DNA from: a bacterium
GTDB lineage: Bacteria > Zixibacteria > MSB-5A5 > GN15 > FEB-12
Reading direction: 5' to 3'
NCBI GenBank assembly: GCA_016708025.1
Contig: JADJGQ010000002.1
Span: 682,001 to 746,000, forward strand
DNA: 64,000 bases
This document shows positions 16,232 through 25,309 of the stretch, piece after piece (the first letter of the stretch is position 1; every line of letters starts with the position of its first letter). The notes under the pieces were generated by a model, which searched no databases, was not told the DNA's origin, and saw only the letters and a program-made list of their open reading frames with translations. The position numbers and the translations under genes are program-made.

Positions 16232-18445
16232 CTATGGGCACAGCGGCAGCAGTGGACGAGGCACTGTCGTCAGATAGGCGATCAGGAGCGAAAGATCAGA
16301 CAGGTCTATAGCGCCTGTTGCGTTGACATTGGCCTCATCGTTACAGGGAAGTGACGGTCGTGGCGTGACCGTCAAATAGCTGATCAGCAGAGAGAGATCC
16401 GACAGGTCCGGAGTCTCCGATAGGCCCTTGTTCACGTTCCCAGTCGAACCAATGCAACAACCGGGAGGCAGTGATTGTCCTCCTGTGATGACAAACGCCA
16501 GGTCCAGCGACGTAATGAAAGAAGGAGGGGTCCGTATCTCAGTCCAATCACCGCCCGATGCCTGTCCCTGATACATGCGAATCGTACCGGTTGTCGAACC
16601 GGACATACCTCCGAGGGGACCACCAGGCGCTCCTACAAAATCTATCCGATAGGTTATGTCGAAAAAGCTCTCTACTTGCCAGTCGGTTGAAGGCAATTGC
16701 GTAAGCGTGGTGTGACCGGGACTCGGCATTCCGAAATTGGTGCCGCCGGTGATGCGCAAAAGGTCAAAATCCGGGTCACCGATGATCTGCCCCTGAAGCT
16801 GGAAGAAATCGGCGGGGAAAGACTGCACTGCGGCTCCTCCCCGTGGACCGGTATGCGTCTGGCATTGCAGGGGCATCAGAATATTCCGCGAAAAGCCGGA
16901 CATCGCTCCCGTACCGGTCATCGGCATCTCGATGAAGATATCGAAGAACTGCATATGCCCACCAAGCGTGCCACCGGGTGCTTCAAGGGGAGACATCATA
17001 TTGATCATGCGTGCCGGAAAGTCAATGGTTGAGCCGGGCGGGAGACCATCGAAAAAGGTCATCAGGTTGCCGTATCCATCGATAGGACACTGAGCCGGTA
17101 GTGTGCCAGTGAAGGTGCCATTATCCGGAGTGTAGCACGGCGTTCCAATGAGCGGCTCGCGATAGGCAGCGTCATCATTGAACTGCTGAAGAGAGCTTTT
17201 CCATCCCCAGCGCTTGCCCATCAGCGAATCGATGGGGTCAAGATTCGCTTTCACGACCAACCAATAAATCTCTCCGGCAGTCTGATCGAACCAATCGATG
17301 GAATCGACCAGAATGTCATACTGATACCATCGTTGGTGGTTGGGATGTGGAAAGTAGTTGTTGGGAGGATCATACCATCCCTGGGTCCTCAGATCCATCG
17401 GTGTTTTCACGTAGAGGTTGAAATCCTTTTCCCACAGTTTGGTGCCGGGATGGCTCCAGGGGAGAGATACTCCAGCAGGAACATCCGACCAAATGCTGAC
17501 TGTGAACGACGGGATGTAAGCGGTATCGTCATTCAGCCAGGAACCCCAGAAGTGGATATCCTTGATCGGCCCGGTCTCAGTGCACATAAAATCATCGCCC
17601 ATCTCGCGCGAAGAGGTCGCATAGACATCCCAGCCGTTTGAATCGGGTAGCTGAGGATAGTGCATCTTGAACGTATCGCCGGGATTCCAGAACGGTCCAC
17701 CTTGCAGGAGATGAAGAGGAGAATCAGTTGTGGAACCGGACATGCCAGCGAAGGGTCCGGCTGGATTGCCCACGAAATCTATTCGGTAAGTGATGTCGAA
17801 GAAGCTGTTGACTGCCCAGTCACCTGTTGAAAGTCGGCTGAGCGTGGTTCGTCCCGGGCTTGGCAAACCGAAAAAGGTGCCGCCGGTGATTCGCAGGAGA
17901 TCGAAGTCCGGATCTCCAACGATCTGGCCCTGTAATTGTGTGAGTTCAGTGAGGAATATCTGCGGCGACGTACCCGGCACTCGTGGCGCAGTATGGTACT
18001 GGCCGGCCATCGGGAAGACCATTGTGCGGAAATACGTGGGATAAGCACCAGTGCCGGACATAACAAAATTGGCGGTGGCGGTGAAATCTATCACTTCTCC
18101 GCCAAGCATACCACCGGGAGAGATACCCACCGTGGTCAGGTTCATGGAGATGATTTCGATCTTGATCTCTGAACCAATCGGCAAGCCGTCCTGAATGTGC
18201 GCCGTATCCTGATGGGTACGATACGGACAGGGGGCGGGAAGGATTATCGTTCCCGCAGCATCGCGAGCGGTGCAGGTTGCAGTTGTCAGCGCTGGTGCCG
18301 CGTAATTGTTCGACTCGAATGGGAGAGTCAATCCAGGCTGGATGGGTTTGGCCGGACTTTCGGTCGCGTAGCTGCTCACAGAAAGAGTGAGGGCGAACAG
18401 GAGCGCAATCGGAAGAGGTCGGACCAATGCAAGTCGATGTCGCAT
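16232..18445 (-). CDS. Secreted protein with duplicated module and dockerin-like C-terminus
   Basis: A 737-residue exported protein of unknown function. ATG 18445 follows GGAGGTCCT and opens a clear signal peptide (MRHRLALVRPLPIALLFALT, cleavage near SSYATES). Two copies of a module sit at the two ends: QGQIVGDPDFDLLRITGGTF and QGQIIGDPDFDLLRITGGTN, each followed by FFDITYRIDFVG and GMSGSTT. Between them is a different domain (about 265-420; FHFWGSWLNDD-like DIHFWGSWL, VSIWSDVPAG). The C-terminus carries CCIGSTGNVN and two DLSDLSLLI(S/A)YLT repeats, a dockerin-like calcium-binding tail frequent in FCB candidate phyla. Probably a cell-surface or secreted protein; ligand unknown. Confidence 0.8.
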   Translation of the reverse strand: MRHRLALVRPLPIALLFALTLSVSSYATESPAKPIQPGLTLPFESNNYAAPALTTATCTARDAAGTIILPAPCPYRTHQDTAHIQDGLPIGSEIKIEIISMNLTTVGISPGGMLGGEVIDFTATANFVMSGTGAYPTYFRTMVFPMAGQYHTAPRVPGTSPQIFLTELTQLQGQIVGDPDFDLLRITGGTFFGLPSPGRTTLSRLSTGDWAVNSFFDITYRIDFVGNPAGPFAGMSGSTTDSPLHLLQGGPFWNPGDTFKMHYPQLPDSNGWDVYATSSREMGDDFMCTETGPIKDIHFWGSWLNDDTAYIPSFTVSIWSDVPAGVSLPWSHPGTKLWEKDFNLYVKTPMDLRTQGWYDPPNNYFPHPNHQRWYQYDILVDSIDWFDQTAGEIYWLVVKANLDPIDSLMGKRWGWKSSLQQFNDDAAYREPLIGTPCYTPDNGTFTGTLPAQCPIDGYGNLMTFFDGLPPGSTIDFPARMINMMSPLEAPGGTLGGHMQFFDIFIEMPMTGTGAMSGFSRNILMPLQCQTHTGPRGGAAVQSFPADFFQLQGQIIGDPDFDLLRITGGTNFGMPSPGHTTLTQLPSTDWQVESFFDITYRIDFVGAPGGPLGGMSGSTTGTIRMYQGQASGGDWTEIRTPPSFITSLDLAFVITGGQSLPPGCCIGSTGNVNKGLSETPDLSDLSLLISYLTVTPRPSLPCNDEANVNATGAIDLSDLSLLIAYLTTVPRPLLPLCP

Positions 18446-18869
18446 AGGACCTCCGTGTGTTGTTGAACAGCCCGGACTACCTTCGAAATACTGACAAACT
18501 CGTCTGCGTCGCGCTTGAAGCGTTCGGCGACATGATGTGACTGAGAAATGACGATACTGTGAAATCAGGGGAGTCGATGACTCCACCGGTATAGTATGGG
18601 GTGCTCCGGCGGGTGTCAAGCGAAAAAAAGGTTAAATTAGTCTACGACTCTAAAAGAAACGGTTAGCGCTGTATTCGATTGTCGCCTTGACAACGCCCAC
18701 TTGCCATTTTCGAGTGACTTCTGAGTCGTACGGGTTTGGAGATGTGTTTCACTCCATCCTGAAAAGCGCGTCACTGCGCCTCTCCGCATATGCAGGATTT
18801 GTTTGCCTGTTCGAAGTAACAACTGATACGCCACCAAGCCGTCATGTCTCTCCAACTTATCACCGAACC
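18446..18869. other. Intergenic region with no recognised gene
   Basis: About 420 bases between the divergent dockerin-tailed gene and hsdR. I see no convincing coding frame with a ribosome site, no tRNA and no copy of the tRNA-Asn 3' end that would mark the left end of the island. Confidence 0.6.
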
Positions 18870-18897
18870 TTGACAATTGTTATGATTGCATTACATT
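18870..18897 (+). promoter_or_regulatory. Candidate sigma70-type promoter for hsdRMS
   Basis: A perfect -35 TTGACA (18870-18875), a 16-base spacer and TACATT (18892-18897, four of six matches) lie about 80 bases upstream of the hsdR start. Confidence 0.4.
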
Positions 18898-18976
18898 GAG
18901 TTATGGGAGAGATTTACACTCCAAATCAAAGTCCGAGATTTAGCAGTTCAAAATAGCTCGTAAGCAACATGATCTT

Positions 18977-21643
18977 ATGACTGAACTCGAATGGCAAACT
19001 CGTAGAGATCGAATCAATACCAAACTGGGGGGATTGTCATCACCCTGGAAGGTCGTGCGATACCAAGAGGGGCTGGACACTGAGCGCCTGACCCACCATG
19101 CCGTCGAGGAGTTCCCTACAGCCAACGGTCCAGCCGACTACGCCCTGTTCGTGAATGGTCGACTTCTCGGCCTAATAGAGGCCAAGAAGGTCAGTGTGGG
19201 TCCGGAAAACGTCCTTGAACAGGCCAAGCGCTACTCCATGGGGGCGGAAGATTCGATTGGGGCCTGGGACGGCTACAAGGTCCCCTTTTTGATCTCCACC
19301 AACGGAGAGAAGATTCAATTCCTTGATGTCCGAGACTGGCGAAATCTGCCGCGAGAACTGTCCGCATTTCCTACTCCGCAGGCTCTGGAGGAACGTCTTG
19401 GTCGGCCCGCGGTGCCGCTGCAGGAATCACCAAACATCGAGATTGAGCGACTCAGGCCCTATCAGCGAGAAGCTATTGATGCAGTCGAATCGGCGATTGC
19501 CACCGGAAAGCGGAACATGTTGGTGGCGATGGCAACCGGCACTGGCAAGACCTTTCTGACCGTCTCCCAGATATATCGGCTCCTCCGATCTGGCGCATTC
19601 AAGCGCATTCTCTTCCTGGTTGATCGCCGGGCACTGGCCGCCCAAACGGTCCGAGAGTTCAACTCCTTTGACACCCCTCGTGGGAGCAAGTTCAACCAGG
19701 AGTACCAAGTTTTCAGTCAGAGGTTTCACCGTGAGGATTTTGACGAGGACGAGAAGTTTGACCCAGAGGCCCTGCCGAATTCATATCTGACTGACCCCAG
19801 ACCGTCGCATACCTTTGTCTATGTCTCCACCATCCAGCGGATGACTATCAATCTCTTTGGCTGGCGGCCAGGGGATGCAGACGAGCGAGACAGAGAGGAC
19901 GATGCTCAGAAGCTGTCGATTCCGATTCATGCTTTTGACTTGATCATCGCCGATGAATGTCACCGCGGTTACACCTCAGGAGAAACGGCTATCTGGCGCG
20001 ATGTTATAGAGTATTTTGACGCAGTTCGAATTGGGTTGACCGCCACTCCGGCTCCTAATTCGTTGTCGCTGTTCAAGGAAATCGTCTATCGGTATACGAC
20101 TACCCAAGCTATCGAGGACGGCTACTTGGTCGATTACGATGCGATCAAAGTCAGGTCCGAGGTTCTCATTCAAGGTGCATTCCTCAAGGAAGGCGAACAC
20201 GTCGGTCTGGTCGACAGGGAGACGGGCGAAGAGAAATACGATGAGCTTGAGGAAGAGCGCCAATTCGGGGCTGAAGAGGTCGAGCACAAGATTACTTCAC
20301 CGGACACGAATCAGAAGATCATCAAAGAAATAGCCCGCCATGCTTTTGAATTTGAAATCGAGCATGGGCGCTTTCCCAAGATCCTTATATTTGCCGTGAA
20401 TGATATCCCTCATGTTTCGCACGCCGATCAGGTAGTGGCAATCTGCAAGGAAGTGTTCGGCCGGGGCGACAATTTCGTTCAGAAGATCACCGGCAGCCCG
20501 TCTGTCGACCGCCCCTTGCAGAAGATCCGCGAGTTCCGCAATCGCCCGTTACCTTCTGTGGTCGTGACAGTAGATATGCTAAGCACGGGCGTAGACATTC
20601 CTGCCCTTGAGTTTATCGTCTTCATGCGGCCGGTCAAGTCACGTATACTCTGGGTACAGATGCTCGGTCGCGGCACCCGCAAGTGCGAAGATATCAAGAA
20701 AGAGAAGTTCACGATCTTCGACTGCTTCGATGGCAGTTTAATAGAGTACTTCCGTAACGCCACGGATTTCCACATCGATCCTCCGGACAAGCCGGTCATA
20801 CCACTGGCTGTGATTATCGAGAATATCTACCAGAACAAAGACCGCAGTTACAATACCAAGATTCTCGTCAAGCGCTTAAGGCGGATCGAACGAACCATGA
20901 GCGGCAACGCTCGGGATGAGTTCAAGAATTGGATTCCCGAGGGCGATATCGGCAAGTTGGCCGACCAGTTGCCGAACAAGATTGATCAGGATTTCACAGA
21001 GACGATGAAATTGCTGAGAAATCCTGAATTCCAGTTTCTGCTGCTCAATTACGAACGGGCCAAAGTGCAATTCTGGAAAGGATACGATGTCCAGGACGAA
21101 GTGACTTCCGAAGTACTGTTCCGCAAGGGGAGTGACTACCTGAAACCGGCAGATTACCTCGACCTGTTCACGCGCTTCGTGAAAGAAAACCCTGAGCATA
21201 TCGAAGCGATAGGCATCCTGTTGGAGCGACCTAAAGACTGGAATACAAATGTTCTGAACGACCTTCGGACCAAATTGGGACAGAATGCCTTTAAGGAGGA
21301 GGATCTACGCAAGGCGCATCGCGTCGTCTACTCAAAGGCGTTGGCGGACATCATTTCCATGGTGAAGCATGCTGCCCGAGAGCAGGAACCGGTGTTGAAT
21401 GCAGATGAACGGGTGGACCTTGCTCTTGCCAAACTACGAAGCGGACATGCCTTCTCCGAGGAGCAAGAAAAGTGGATCGATCGTATTCGACGGCATCTCA
21501 TAGAGAGCCTTACAATCGACTTATCAGATTTGGATGATCAGGCAGTTTTTGAGAAAGCAGGCGGCAGCTACTCTGCTAAGAAGGCATTTGGCGACAAATT
21601 GCCTGAGCTCCTCAAAGAAATCAACAGCTTGATCGCGGCATAA
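18977..21643 (+). CDS. hsdR: Type I restriction enzyme, R subunit HsdR
   Basis: An 888-residue motor/nuclease subunit. The N-terminal PD-(D/E)XK nuclease is seen in ADYALFVNG...LIEAKK (D54, E68, K70). The SF2 motor has Walker A in MATGTGKT (about 183-190), DECH (about 325-328) and a helicase C part with STGVDIPALEF and QMLGRGTRK. The C-terminal part (about 600-888) resembles the EcoEI-type R domain. Together with HsdM and HsdS it translocates and cuts unmodified DNA. ATG 18977 is the first good start; no strong ribosome site is visible. The next gene begins 16 bases later. Confidence 0.95.
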   Translation: MTELEWQTRRDRINTKLGGLSSPWKVVRYQEGLDTERLTHHAVEEFPTANGPADYALFVNGRLLGLIEAKKVSVGPENVLEQAKRYSMGAEDSIGAWDGYKVPFLISTNGEKIQFLDVRDWRNLPRELSAFPTPQALEERLGRPAVPLQESPNIEIERLRPYQREAIDAVESAIATGKRNMLVAMATGTGKTFLTVSQIYRLLRSGAFKRILFLVDRRALAAQTVREFNSFDTPRGSKFNQEYQVFSQRFHREDFDEDEKFDPEALPNSYLTDPRPSHTFVYVSTIQRMTINLFGWRPGDADERDREDDAQKLSIPIHAFDLIIADECHRGYTSGETAIWRDVIEYFDAVRIGLTATPAPNSLSLFKEIVYRYTTTQAIEDGYLVDYDAIKVRSEVLIQGAFLKEGEHVGLVDRETGEEKYDELEEERQFGAEEVEHKITSPDTNQKIIKEIARHAFEFEIEHGRFPKILIFAVNDIPHVSHADQVVAICKEVFGRGDNFVQKITGSPSVDRPLQKIREFRNRPLPSVVVTVDMLSTGVDIPALEFIVFMRPVKSRILWVQMLGRGTRKCEDIKKEKFTIFDCFDGSLIEYFRNATDFHIDPPDKPVIPLAVIIENIYQNKDRSYNTKILVKRLRRIERTMSGNARDEFKNWIPEGDIGKLADQLPNKIDQDFTETMKLLRNPEFQFLLLNYERAKVQFWKGYDVQDEVTSEVLFRKGSDYLKPADYLDLFTRFVKENPEHIEAIGILLERPKDWNTNVLNDLRTKLGQNAFKEEDLRKAHRVVYSKALADIISMVKHAAREQEPVLNADERVDLALAKLRSGHAFSEEQEKWIDRIRRHLIESLTIDLSDLDDQAVFEKAGGSYSAKKAFGDKLPELLKEINSLIAA

Positions 21644-21659
21644 CGAATGGAAGTCTTGA

Positions 21660-23120
21660 ATGGCTGATATTGTTAACAAACTTTGGAATTTTTGTCATAC
21701 CCTTCGTAACGATGGCATCGACTACGGAGACTACATTGAGCAATTGACCTACCTGCTCTTTCTCAAAATGGCTCAGGAGCGCGAACGGGACCTTGCAGCC
21801 ATCGAGTTTGTGGATGCTGGCAGCAAGAAGAGTCTTGTTGACTGTTCTTGGAGCACATTGGCGACGACGTCTGGTCCTGCACTCTCTGATCGGTTTGCAC
21901 TAATCCTTCGCGCTCTGAGCCAACAGACCGGGTTGCTCGGAGATATTTTCACACAGTCGCAGAACCGCTTCAATAATCCGGTCAATCTGAATCGAATCAT
22001 TTCAATGATTGACGAGGAACATTGGTCATCAATGGATGCTGATGTTAAGGGTCAAGCATTCGAAGGACTCCTCGAAAGGGCGGCTAATGAAGGGAAAAAA
22101 GGGGCTGGTCAATACTTCACTCCACGCGAACTCATCAAGTCTATTGTCCGAGTCATGAAACCGGATCCCCGCGGAAAGGCCGAATTCAAGATTTGTGACC
22201 CTGCCTGTGGAACTGGTGGCTTCTTGGTTTGTGCATGGGAGTGGCTCTGTTCAGAGGAGGTCTCGGGAGGAGTGTTTGAACGCAGCGAAAACAAACGGAT
22301 TAAGACCAAGACCTACTTTGGGCAGGATCTGGTTCCTCGCCCGCGTCGACTGGCGCTCATGAATATGTTCCTCCATGGCGTCGAACCACACATTCATCTG
22401 GGCGATACAATCGCGGAGCCAGACCGGGGAGAGCGGTTCGACGTGATCCTGACCAACCCGCCGTTTGGCACCAAGGGTGCCGGGCAGGCCCCACAGCGCG
22501 AGGATTTCACTATTGAGACCAGCAACAAGCAGCTTAATTTCGTCCAACATGTATTAACCACACTCAAGCCGGGCGGCCGGGCCGCCATGGTTCTGCCGGA
22601 CAACTGTCTGTTTGAAGAGAAGGCAGGCGAAGTAATCGAGATACTGATGCACGACTGCAATGTGCATACGGTCCTCCGTTTGCCGCGTGGCACCTTCACC
22701 CCTTACAGCCAAGGAGTAAAAGCGAATGTGATCTTTTTCCAAAAGGGGCTACCGACAGAGAATGTCTGGATATTCGATGCTCGTTCCAACGTGCCGGGCA
22801 TTACCAAGAAAGATCGGCCACTTTCGGCGGCACATTTCGCGGAGTTTGAGAAATGCTATGGGAACGACCCAGATGGCAAGGGCAAGCGAAAGGACCTTGG
22901 TGAAGAGGGGCGCTTCCGCAAGTTCCATATTAGCGATGTCAAGAAGCGGGACTTCAAGCTGGATATCACTTGGCTGAAGGACAATTCGCTGGAAGACAGC
23001 GACGAATTGCCTGAACCACAGGACTTGGCTGCGGACGCAATTACCGAACTGGAAGCTGTAGTCGACGATCTGCGAGAGATAATCGCTTTGATCGAGCGCG
23101 AAGAGGCGGTGGAGAAGTGA
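21660..23120 (+). CDS. hsdM: Type I DNA methyltransferase, M subunit HsdM
   Basis: A 486-residue N6-adenine methyltransferase. The N-terminal HsdM domain (about 5-125; DYIEQLTYLLFLKMAQERER) precedes a SAM-binding motif CDPACGTGGF (about 179-188) and the catalytic NPPFG (about 265-269). YFTPRELIKSIVRVMKPD is typical of the family. It methylates the recognition sequence set by HsdS and is part of the restriction complex. GGAAG lies six bases before the ATG. The stop overlaps the GTG start of hsdS, so expression is coupled. Confidence 0.95.
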   Translation: MADIVNKLWNFCHTLRNDGIDYGDYIEQLTYLLFLKMAQERERDLAAIEFVDAGSKKSLVDCSWSTLATTSGPALSDRFALILRALSQQTGLLGDIFTQSQNRFNNPVNLNRIISMIDEEHWSSMDADVKGQAFEGLLERAANEGKKGAGQYFTPRELIKSIVRVMKPDPRGKAEFKICDPACGTGGFLVCAWEWLCSEEVSGGVFERSENKRIKTKTYFGQDLVPRPRRLALMNMFLHGVEPHIHLGDTIAEPDRGERFDVILTNPPFGTKGAGQAPQREDFTIETSNKQLNFVQHVLTTLKPGGRAAMVLPDNCLFEEKAGEVIEILMHDCNVHTVLRLPRGTFTPYSQGVKANVIFFQKGLPTENVWIFDARSNVPGITKKDRPLSAAHFAEFEKCYGNDPDGKGKRKDLGEEGRFRKFHISDVKKRDFKLDITWLKDNSLEDSDELPEPQDLAADAITELEAVVDDLREIIALIEREEAVEK

Positions 23121-24481
23121 GTGAATTGCCTTTGGGATGGACGACTGCCCTGCTCGTGGATTTAACGGCTCCAACCAGACCGCGTCGAAATCCGGCAGAC
23201 TTCCCGCAGCTCACGTATATTGGGATGGAACACATTGAATCTGGAAGTCGCCGACTCTTGTCCACCATTCCAGCGTCAGAAATGAAGAGTTCGGCCTTTC
23301 ACTTCCATCCGGGCGACGTACTCTATGGCAGGTTACGACCCTATTTGAACAAGGTGTTTTACGCCACATTTGAAGGGCTTTGCTCCAGTGAGTTCATTGT
23401 GCTGCCACAATCTGAAGCACACGATTCAAGATTCTTAGCAATGTACCTTAGCACCGATGGATTTGTGGAATTCGCGAATCAACTTAATAAGGGGGACCGG
23501 CCACGAGTCAGTTGGGATCAGATCAGTGACCACAACATCCCTTTGCCGCCAAGACATGAACAGGAAAGAATTGCCGACGGAATCGAAATACTATCTGATA
23601 GAATTGGGGAATGCCAGCAGCGATTGGAGCGAATTCCGATTCTCCTTAAGCGCTTCCGACAGTCGATCCTCGCCGCCGCCTGCTCCGGCAAGCTGACAGA
23701 GAATTGGAGGGCGACATGCAGTGCTGATGAATGGTCAGAGGAAACAGTCGGAACGACTACGAGAGAAATCCGTACGGGGCCTTTTGGTAGTGCACTGCAC
23801 AAATCCGATTACATTACGGGCGGTATACCCGTGATCAATCCGATGCATCTCGTGGACGGGAGAATCATCTCGAGCAGCAATGTCACGATAGGAAAAGTAA
23901 CGCTGCAACGGCTAAAGGAGTATTCACTTAGGCTCGGTGACATTGTAATTGCGCGACGAGGAGAAATGGGAAGATGTGCTGTTACCACCATAGTTGAATC
24001 CGGCTGGATATGCGGCACTGGTTCGGCAATTGTCCGATTTAAGTCCCAAGTGGTGCCGGAATTTGCTCAAATGCAAATTTCGTCGCCTGAATCGAGGGCG
24101 TACTTGATCGGTGAGTCAAATGGGACGACAATGGACAATCTGAATCAACGCATATTTGCAGCAATGCCCTTTCAAGTTCCTTCTGTCAAAGAACAGCATG
24201 AGATTATCAAACGAGTTGAACACTTGTTTGCCCTCGCTGACCAGATTGAGGCCCGCTACCAGAGGGCCAAAGCCCACGTCGATAAACTGACACCTGCAAT
24301 CCTCGCCAAGGCATTTCGTGGCGAACTGGTCCCCCAGGACCCGAACGACGAACCCGCCGAGAAACTCCTCGAGCGCATCCGCGCCGCGAGAGGGGTCAAG
24401 CAGGAGTCCAAGGCAGCTTCTAAGGAGGGGAAGTCCGCAAGACCTAAACCTCGCAAGAAAATCGCCTTGACTAAAAAGTGA
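23117..24481 (+). CDS. hsdS: Type I specificity subunit HsdS
   Basis: A 454-residue specificity subunit with two target-recognition domains (about 1-150 and 205-370). Each is followed by a conserved coiled-coil spacer: PLPPRHEQERIADGIEIL near 145-165 and PSVKEQHEIIKRVEHLF near 355-375. The end of the second helix carries LTPAILAKAFRGELVPQDP, typical of HsdS. The last about 30 residues are a lysine-rich tail. GTG 23117 overlaps the hsdM stop. The recognition sequence cannot be read from the protein. It looks intact, so the system may be functional. Confidence 0.93.
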   Translation: MSELPLGWTTALLVDLTAPTRPRRNPADFPQLTYIGMEHIESGSRRLLSTIPASEMKSSAFHFHPGDVLYGRLRPYLNKVFYATFEGLCSSEFIVLPQSEAHDSRFLAMYLSTDGFVEFANQLNKGDRPRVSWDQISDHNIPLPPRHEQERIADGIEILSDRIGECQQRLERIPILLKRFRQSILAAACSGKLTENWRATCSADEWSEETVGTTTREIRTGPFGSALHKSDYITGGIPVINPMHLVDGRIISSSNVTIGKVTLQRLKEYSLRLGDIVIARRGEMGRCAVTTIVESGWICGTGSAIVRFKSQVVPEFAQMQISSPESRAYLIGESNGTTMDNLNQRIFAAMPFQVPSVKEQHEIIKRVEHLFALADQIEARYQRAKAHVDKLTPAILAKAFRGELVPQDPNDEPAEKLLERIRAARGVKQESKAASKEGKSARPKPRKKIALTKK

Positions 24482-24490
24482 AATCAACAA

Positions 24491-24520
24491 TTGACTTGAT
24501 CGTTCATCTTTCCTTATACT
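24491..24520 (+). promoter_or_regulatory. Promoter for the QueC-like three-gene module
   Basis: TTGACT (24491-24496) and TATACT (24515-24520) are 18 bases apart, in the 59-base gap after hsdS. The predicted start of transcription (about 24527) is some 14 bases before the next ATG, leaving just room for the GGGAG ribosome site. Confidence 0.6.
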
Positions 24521-24540
24521 TTTGGTAAGGGAGATTCCTC

Positions 24541-25308
24541 ATGGGAAATTGGAGACTCGGTCGACTCGCCAAGACACATCGTTGGAAGCAGGTCATTGAA
24601 CTGCTTGAAAATGCAGCGGATGTCTCTGATCTGGCTAATGCAACCTACCATGCAGCAGAAAATAGTCTTGCTGCAGTTCCAAATGACGAAGGTTTCACCC
24701 GGACTCTCACCACCATCTTTCAATTTGTCGATGCTTTTCACGCCAAGAATCCAGATGCGGATCTGCGCAGACAGGGCTTCGAAATCGGCGAAGGGTCAGT
24801 CTTTGACTACATTGCTGCCTTCAGGCAGAAAGCCCAAAGAGAAGTCGCCGATCTGCGGAGCCGCTCCGATGTAGCGGAAATAGCCCAGGACGCTTTTACT
24901 TCTGCGGTATTTGGGTCAACTTCGCCAGCCCTGCTTTCGCTGTTTGGTACTACCAAGACCGACGTGCGGCAAGCTCTCACCAATGACCTTCGGGGAAAAC
25001 GCTTCGAACGGGTCATGCACGAATTCTTTGTCGGTTTCACCAATCGTTATCTGAGCTATCATTTGAGTCGCGAGCTTTCCAACCATGTTGGCATTGGAAA
25101 GGGAATGGCGAATGTCGATGCTCATTCCGAATTCGCCAAGGCATTCGAATTGCATGTGCGCCAGACGGTGCGAATTACCGACGATTTTGTGCCGGGGTGG
25201 TTCGGCAAAGCTCGTTGGGAGAAGCGACTGACTCACGAGGAAGTGGCTAAATTCTCACATATCGCATTCAAGAAGATTAGCGGCGAGTTCGGTCGAGGCG
25301 CCCAGTAA
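24541..25308 (+). CDS. Unrecognised mainly helical protein of the QueC-like module
   Basis: A 255-residue soluble protein with no signal peptide or membrane segment. AAGGGAG lies seven bases upstream of the ATG. The sequence appears mostly alpha-helical (HRWKQVIELLENAADVSDLA, FDYIAAFRQKAQREVADLRS) with a conserved-looking centre (KRFERVMHEFFVGFTNRYLS) and a basic C-terminus. I recognise no catalytic motif and no known family. It is the first gene of a run with its own promoter and is followed after one base by the QueC-like gene, so it is probably its partner. QatB of the Qat anti-phage system occupies a comparable place but I see no clear likeness. Confidence 0.75.
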   Translation: MGNWRLGRLAKTHRWKQVIELLENAADVSDLANATYHAAENSLAAVPNDEGFTRTLTTIFQFVDAFHAKNPDADLRRQGFEIGEGSVFDYIAAFRQKAQREVADLRSRSDVAEIAQDAFTSAVFGSTSPALLSLFGTTKTDVRQALTNDLRGKRFERVMHEFFVGFTNRYLSYHLSRELSNHVGIGKGMANVDAHSEFAKAFELHVRQTVRITDDFVPGWFGKARWEKRLTHEEVAKFSHIAFKKISGEFGRGAQ

Positions 25309-25309
25309 A

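Noticed and set aside
16001..16311. Two short frames in the gap before the dockerin-tailed gene
   Set aside because: They overlap the terminator stem and the 3' end of the real gene and show no conserved pattern.
18977..18995. Short match to the tRNA-Asn T-arm (CTGAACTCGAA against CTGGACTCGAA) as a left attachment site
   Set aside because: It is inside the hsdR start codons, only about 11 bases long and expected by chance with some frequency.
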